Source of the DNA: Rubrimonas sp036735545
Lineage (GTDB): Bacteria; Pseudomonadota; Alphaproteobacteria; Rhodobacterales; Rhodobacteraceae
Assembly (NCBI GenBank): GCA_036735545.1
Contig: DAINOD010000110.1
Span: 1 to 8,753 of the forward strand
Direction: 5' to 3'
DNA: 8,753 nt
Shown: positions 6,186-8,753 of the stretch, piece after piece
How positions within the stretch are numbered: the stretch's first letter is position 1
Layout: every line of letters starts with the position of its first letter
Notes under the pieces: model-generated
The model's input: the letters and a program-made list of their open reading frames with translations, nothing else
Told to the model about the DNA's origin: nothing
Databases searched by the model: none
Program-made: the position numbers and the translations under genes

Positions 6186-7181
6186 ATGGCGGGGCTCTAT
6201 GACGACGATTTCCTCACGGCGCTGCGCATGGGGGCCGAAAGCCTCGCGCCGCAATGGGGCCTCTCGCCCGCGACCCGCATCTCGCTGCTGACCATCTCCG
6301 AGAACGCCACGTTCCGCGCCGACGACCCGGAGCGCGGCGCGCCGCTGATCCTGCGCGTGCACCGCCCCGCCTATCACGACCGCGCCGAGATCGAGTCCGA
6401 GCTAGCGTGGATCGACGCGCTGCGCGCCGAGGGCGTCGTGGCCACGCCCGCGCCGGTCCGCACCCGAACCGGGGCGCGGCTGGCCGCGTTCCGCCACGGG
6501 GGGGATGTCCGCCATGTGGCGGCCTTCGCCTTCATGCCCGGGGCCGAGCCCGAATCCGGGGCGGGGCTGGCCGCGGGCTTCGGGATGCTGGGCGAGATCA
6601 GCGCGCGGCTGCACGGCCATGTCCGCCGCTGGACGCCGCCGCCGGGCTTCACGCGCAAGATCTGGAACTTCGACACCACCATCGGCGACGCGCCGCACTG
6701 GGGGCCGTGGCGCTCCGCCCTCGGGCTCGACGCCGCGGGCGCGGCCCTGCTCGGCCGCTGCGCCGCCGCGCTGCGCGACCGCGTCGCGGCCTATGGCGCT
6801 GGCCCCGACCGTTTCGGGCTTATCCACGCCGACCTCAGGCTCGCGAACCTTCTGGAGGAGGACGGGCGGCTCGGCGTGATCGATTTCGACGATTGCGGCT
6901 TCGGCTGGTTCGTCTACGACTTCGCCGCCGCCGTCAGCTTCCTCGAGACCGAGCCCTTCATCCCCGACCTCGCCGAAGCCTGGGTCGCCGGCTATCGCCG
7001 CATCGCGCCGCTGTCGGAGGCGGATGCCGCGATGATCCCCGCCTTCGTGATGCTCCGCCGGATGATGCTGACCGCCTGGATCGCCAGCCACGCCGAAACC
7101 CCGACGGCGCGCGAGGCCGGTCTCGACGCCTACACGCGCGGCACGCTCGATCTCGCCGAACGCTGGCTTTCGGCGCGCTGA
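6186..7181 (+). CDS. APH/COG2334-type phosphotransferase, predicted amino-alcohol (hydroxylysine-kinase-like) kinase
   Basis: This 331-residue cytoplasmic kinase has the aminoglycoside phosphotransferase fold of COG2334, a group that includes SrkA and, to my knowledge, hydroxylysine kinase. The N-lobe has LILRVHRPAYH (54-64), with Arg57 where many APH kinases have the ATP-binding Lys, and an acidic stretch EIESELAW (68-75). The catalytic loop is LIHADLRLAN (212-221): His214, catalytic-base Asp216 and Asn221. The metal-binding motif is IDFDDCGFG (232-240) with Asp233. ATG 6186 is preceded by a GGGCGGGGG tract that is only a fair ribosome site; an upstream open frame is antisense to the binding protein and was not used. 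The PLP phospho-lyase-like gene follows after 23 nt. From this pairing I infer that it phosphorylates the hydroxyl of an amino alcohol or hydroxylated amino acid. Homoserine kinase or a Ser/Thr protein kinase are alternatives. Confidence 0.85.
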   Translation: MAGLYDDDFLTALRMGAESLAPQWGLSPATRISLLTISENATFRADDPERGAPLILRVHRPAYHDRAEIESELAWIDALRAEGVVATPAPVRTRTGARLAAFRHGGDVRHVAAFAFMPGAEPESGAGLAAGFGMLGEISARLHGHVRRWTPPPGFTRKIWNFDTTIGDAPHWGPWRSALGLDAAGAALLGRCAAALRDRVAAYGAGPDRFGLIHADLRLANLLEEDGRLGVIDFDDCGFGWFVYDFAAAVSFLETEPFIPDLAEAWVAGYRRIAPLSEADAAMIPAFVMLRRMMLTAWIASHAETPTAREAGLDAYTRGTLDLAERWLSAR

Positions 7182-7204
7182 CCGGACAGGGAAGGCCAAG
7201 GACG

Positions 7205-8521
7205 ATGACCGCGCGCTCCCGACCGATCCTCGACATGAACGCCTTCCGGGGCGAGGCCGGCGACGACCCGCTGCTGGCGCGCCGGCTGGCCAATTTCGGC
7301 GCGGCCTCGGTGCTGTTCTACGACCGGCCCATCGAGATGGTGCGCGGGCGCGGCGCCTGGCTCGAGGCCGCGGACGGCACGCGCTATCTCGACTGCTACA
7401 ACAACGTGATGTCGGTCGGGCACTGCCATCCGCTTGTGGTCGCGGCCATCGCGGCGCAGGCGTCGGAGCTGGCGATCAACAGCCGCTACCTGCATCCGAC
7501 GGTCGAGACCTATCTCGAGCGGCTGAAGGCCACCCTGCCGGCCGGCCTGTCCAATGCCGTGCTCTGCTGCTCGGGCAGCGAGGCGAACGATCTGGCGATG
7601 CGCGTGGCGATGAAGGCGACGGGCGCGCGCGGCTTCATCGTCACCGAGACCGCCTATCACGGCAACACGCTGGCGGTGACCGAGATCTCGCCGTCGTCCT
7701 GGCGGCGCGGGGGGCGGCCCGACCATGTGCGGCTCGTCGCGGCGCCGACGGCTGCCGCCTATGGCGACGACCCTGCCGGCGGCTTCGCGGCCGCGGTCGC
7801 GGCGGCGGCCGCGGAGCTGGAAGCGGCGGGGGTCGGGCTGGCCGCCTTCATCTGCGACACGATCCTGTCGAGCGACGGCATCTATGCCGACCCGCCCGGC
7901 TTCCTGGCGCAGGCCGCGGCGGCGGCGCGCGCGGCTGGGGGGCTGTTCGTCGCCGACGAGGTGCAACCGGGCTTCGGGCGGACCGGCGCGGGGCTGTGGG
8001 GCTTCGCGCGGCATGGCGTCGTCCCCGACATCGTGACGATGGGCAAGCCGATGGGCGACGGCTACCCCATGGCCGGCATGGCGACGCGCCCCGAGCTGCT
8101 TACCCGCTTCTGCGAGGACACCGGCTATTTCAACACCTTCGGCGCGAACCCGGTGGCGGCGGCGGCGGGGCTCGCCGTGCTCGACGCCATCGACGGGGAA
8201 GGGATGGTCGCCAACGCCGCGACGCGTGGGCGCGACCTTCTGGGCGCCCTGCGGTCGCTTGCGGATCGGGATGCGCGCATCGCCGAGGCGCGCGGGGCGG
8301 GCCTGTTCCTGGGCGTCGAGATGGCCGGCCCCGATGCGCCGGCCATGGTGCGGCGCATGACCGAGGCGCTGCGCGCGCGGCGCGTGCTGATCGGGGCGGC
8401 GGGGCGCTTCGGCGAGACGCTCAAGATCCGTCCGCCCCTGTCGCTGTCCGACGACGAGGCCGGGTTCTTCCTCGACGCCTTCCGCGCCGCGCTCGACGAC
8501 CTGCCGCTCGGCCGAGAGTGA
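7205..8521 (+). CDS. Class III PLP enzyme, ETNPPL/PHYKPL-like O-phospho-amine phospho-lyase (or aminotransferase)
   Basis: This 438-residue class III aminotransferase-fold enzyme has all PLP-site elements: SGSEAND (123-129) for the phosphate, YHG at 151-153, Asp251 in ADEVQPGFGRTG (250-261) for the pyridine nitrogen, and Schiff-base Lys281 in TMGKPMGDG. FNTFG lies at 309-313. Several stretches follow the human phospho-lyases ETNPPL and PHYKPL as I recall them: YLDCYNNVMSVGHCHP (60-75), INSRYLHP (91-98), VPDIVTMGKPMG and YFNTFGANPV. Those enzymes eliminate phosphate and ammonia from phosphoethanolamine or 5-phosphohydroxylysine to give an aldehyde. ATG 7205 is preceded by AGGGAAGG (7188-7195) at 9 nt. 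The kinase gene lies 23 nt upstream, so kinase and lyase would act in sequence. An ordinary omega-transaminase is the alternative. The last codons and the stop fall in a 23-bp tandem repeat. Confidence 0.88.
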   Translation: MTARSRPILDMNAFRGEAGDDPLLARRLANFGAASVLFYDRPIEMVRGRGAWLEAADGTRYLDCYNNVMSVGHCHPLVVAAIAAQASELAINSRYLHPTVETYLERLKATLPAGLSNAVLCCSGSEANDLAMRVAMKATGARGFIVTETAYHGNTLAVTEISPSSWRRGGRPDHVRLVAAPTAAAYGDDPAGGFAAAVAAAAAELEAAGVGLAAFICDTILSSDGIYADPPGFLAQAAAAARAAGGLFVADEVQPGFGRTGAGLWGFARHGVVPDIVTMGKPMGDGYPMAGMATRPELLTRFCEDTGYFNTFGANPVAAAAGLAVLDAIDGEGMVANAATRGRDLLGALRSLADRDARIAEARGAGLFLGVEMAGPDAPAMVRRMTEALRARRVLIGAAGRFGETLKIRPPLSLSDDEAGFFLDAFRAALDDLPLGRE

Positions 8522-8569
8522 CGCTGCCGCTCGGCCGACCGTGACGCTGCCGCTCACCCGACCGTGACG
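8501..8569. repeat. 23-bp tandem repeat, three copies, across the convergent gene ends
   Basis: Three adjacent 23-bp units (8501-8523, 8524-8546, 8547-8569) start CTGCCGCTC and end GTGACG. Units 1 and 2 differ at two bases (GAG versus CCG before TGACG), and units 2 and 3 differ at two (GG versus AC after CTC). Unit 1 encodes the last residues and TGA of the PLP enzyme. Unit 3 holds the TGA and last codons of the oppositely oriented DeoR gene. CTCGGCCGAG (8507-8516) is self-complementary, and bases 8508-8516 can also pair with 8530-8538, giving a 9-bp stem with a 13-nt loop. A role as a bidirectional terminator is possible, but no T-run is present. Confidence 0.9.
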
Positions 8570-8753
8570 CGCACCGAGGCCGCATCGAGCGCGCGCGCCA
8601 GCGGCCCGGAGGGCGGCCGGTCGGTGACCAGCGCGTCGATCCCAGCCCAGGGGGCGTAGCGGGCGGGGAACTGCGCGCCGTGCTTGGAATGGTCGGCCAC
8701 CACCATCCGCCGCCGCGCCCGCCGCGCCATCGCGCCATAGACCGCCGCCATCT
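8554..8753 (-). CDS. DeoR/GlpR-family transcriptional regulator, C-terminal part (5' truncated by window)
   Basis: The minus-strand frame ends at TGA 8556-8554 and runs off the right edge, giving about 65 visible residues; the Met at 8751 is probably internal. VADHSKHGAQF followed by IDALVTDRPPSGPLARAL matches the end of the DeoR C-terminal sensor domain. There a D-x-SK-x-G segment and a D-x-LVTD strand are typical. DeoR-family proteins usually repress carbon-source operons and respond to phosphorylated intermediates. The N-terminal helix-turn-helix lies outside the window. The gene is convergent with the PLP gene, 32 nt apart. It could control the neighbouring kinase/lyase and transporter units, but it may equally regulate genes further right. 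Confidence 0.82.
   Translation of the reverse strand, partial: MAAVYGAMARRARRRMVVADHSKHGAQFPARYAPWAGIDALVTDRPPSGPLARALDAASVRVTVG

Noticed and set aside
6254..7204. Open frame continuous with the PLP enzyme, running through the kinase gene (possible fusion or frameshift)
   Set aside because: The kinase is intact in its own frame with stop at 7179-7181. The overlapping frame is Arg-rich, and the PLP gene has its own ribosome site and ATG at 7205.
7130..8557. 475-codon minus-strand open frame opposite the PLP enzyme
   Set aside because: It has Arg/His-rich shadow composition, and the PLP enzyme motifs on the plus strand are unambiguous.

Overview
The window reads as dense, high-GC, intron-free bacterial DNA. 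Codon use, a twin-arginine-type signal peptide and protein wording fit an alphaproteobacterium, perhaps a Rhodobacterales or Rhodospirillales member. That placement is an impression, not a computed result. I see no RNA genes, insertion sequences, CRISPR arrays or phage genes, and no stretch over 300 bases lacks a gene.

Left part (1-1323, plus strand): the 3' end of an acetamidase/formamidase gene is followed 13 nt later by a short-chain dehydrogenase/reductase (SDR). A 165-nt convergent spacer follows.

Centre (1324-6050, minus strand): a five-gene operon reads right to left. It encodes a PotD/PotF-like periplasmic binding protein, a PotA-like ATPase, PotB- and PotC-like permeases, and a second SDR. 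The transporter genes overlap or nearly touch; the SDR follows after 25 nt. This is a complete importer of the spermidine/putrescine (PotABCD/PotFGHI) type with a dehydrogenase attached.

Right part (6186-8521, plus strand): divergent from the transporter, across a 135-nt control region, lie a COG2334/APH-type small-molecule kinase and a class III PLP enzyme. The PLP enzyme resembles the animal phospho-lyases ETNPPL (ethanolamine-phosphate) and PHYKPL (5-phosphohydroxylysine) more than ordinary transaminases. The last 200 bases hold the C-terminal part of a DeoR-family repressor on the minus strand, separated from the PLP gene by 32 nt that lie within a 23-bp x 3 tandem repeat.

Working model (inference): the importer brings in a cationic amino alcohol or hydroxylated amine. 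The kinase phosphorylates its hydroxyl. The PLP enzyme then eliminates phosphate and ammonia to give an aldehyde or ketone, which one or both SDRs could process. The shared divergent control region and the nearby DeoR gene would coordinate expression. The substrate cannot be read from the sequence.
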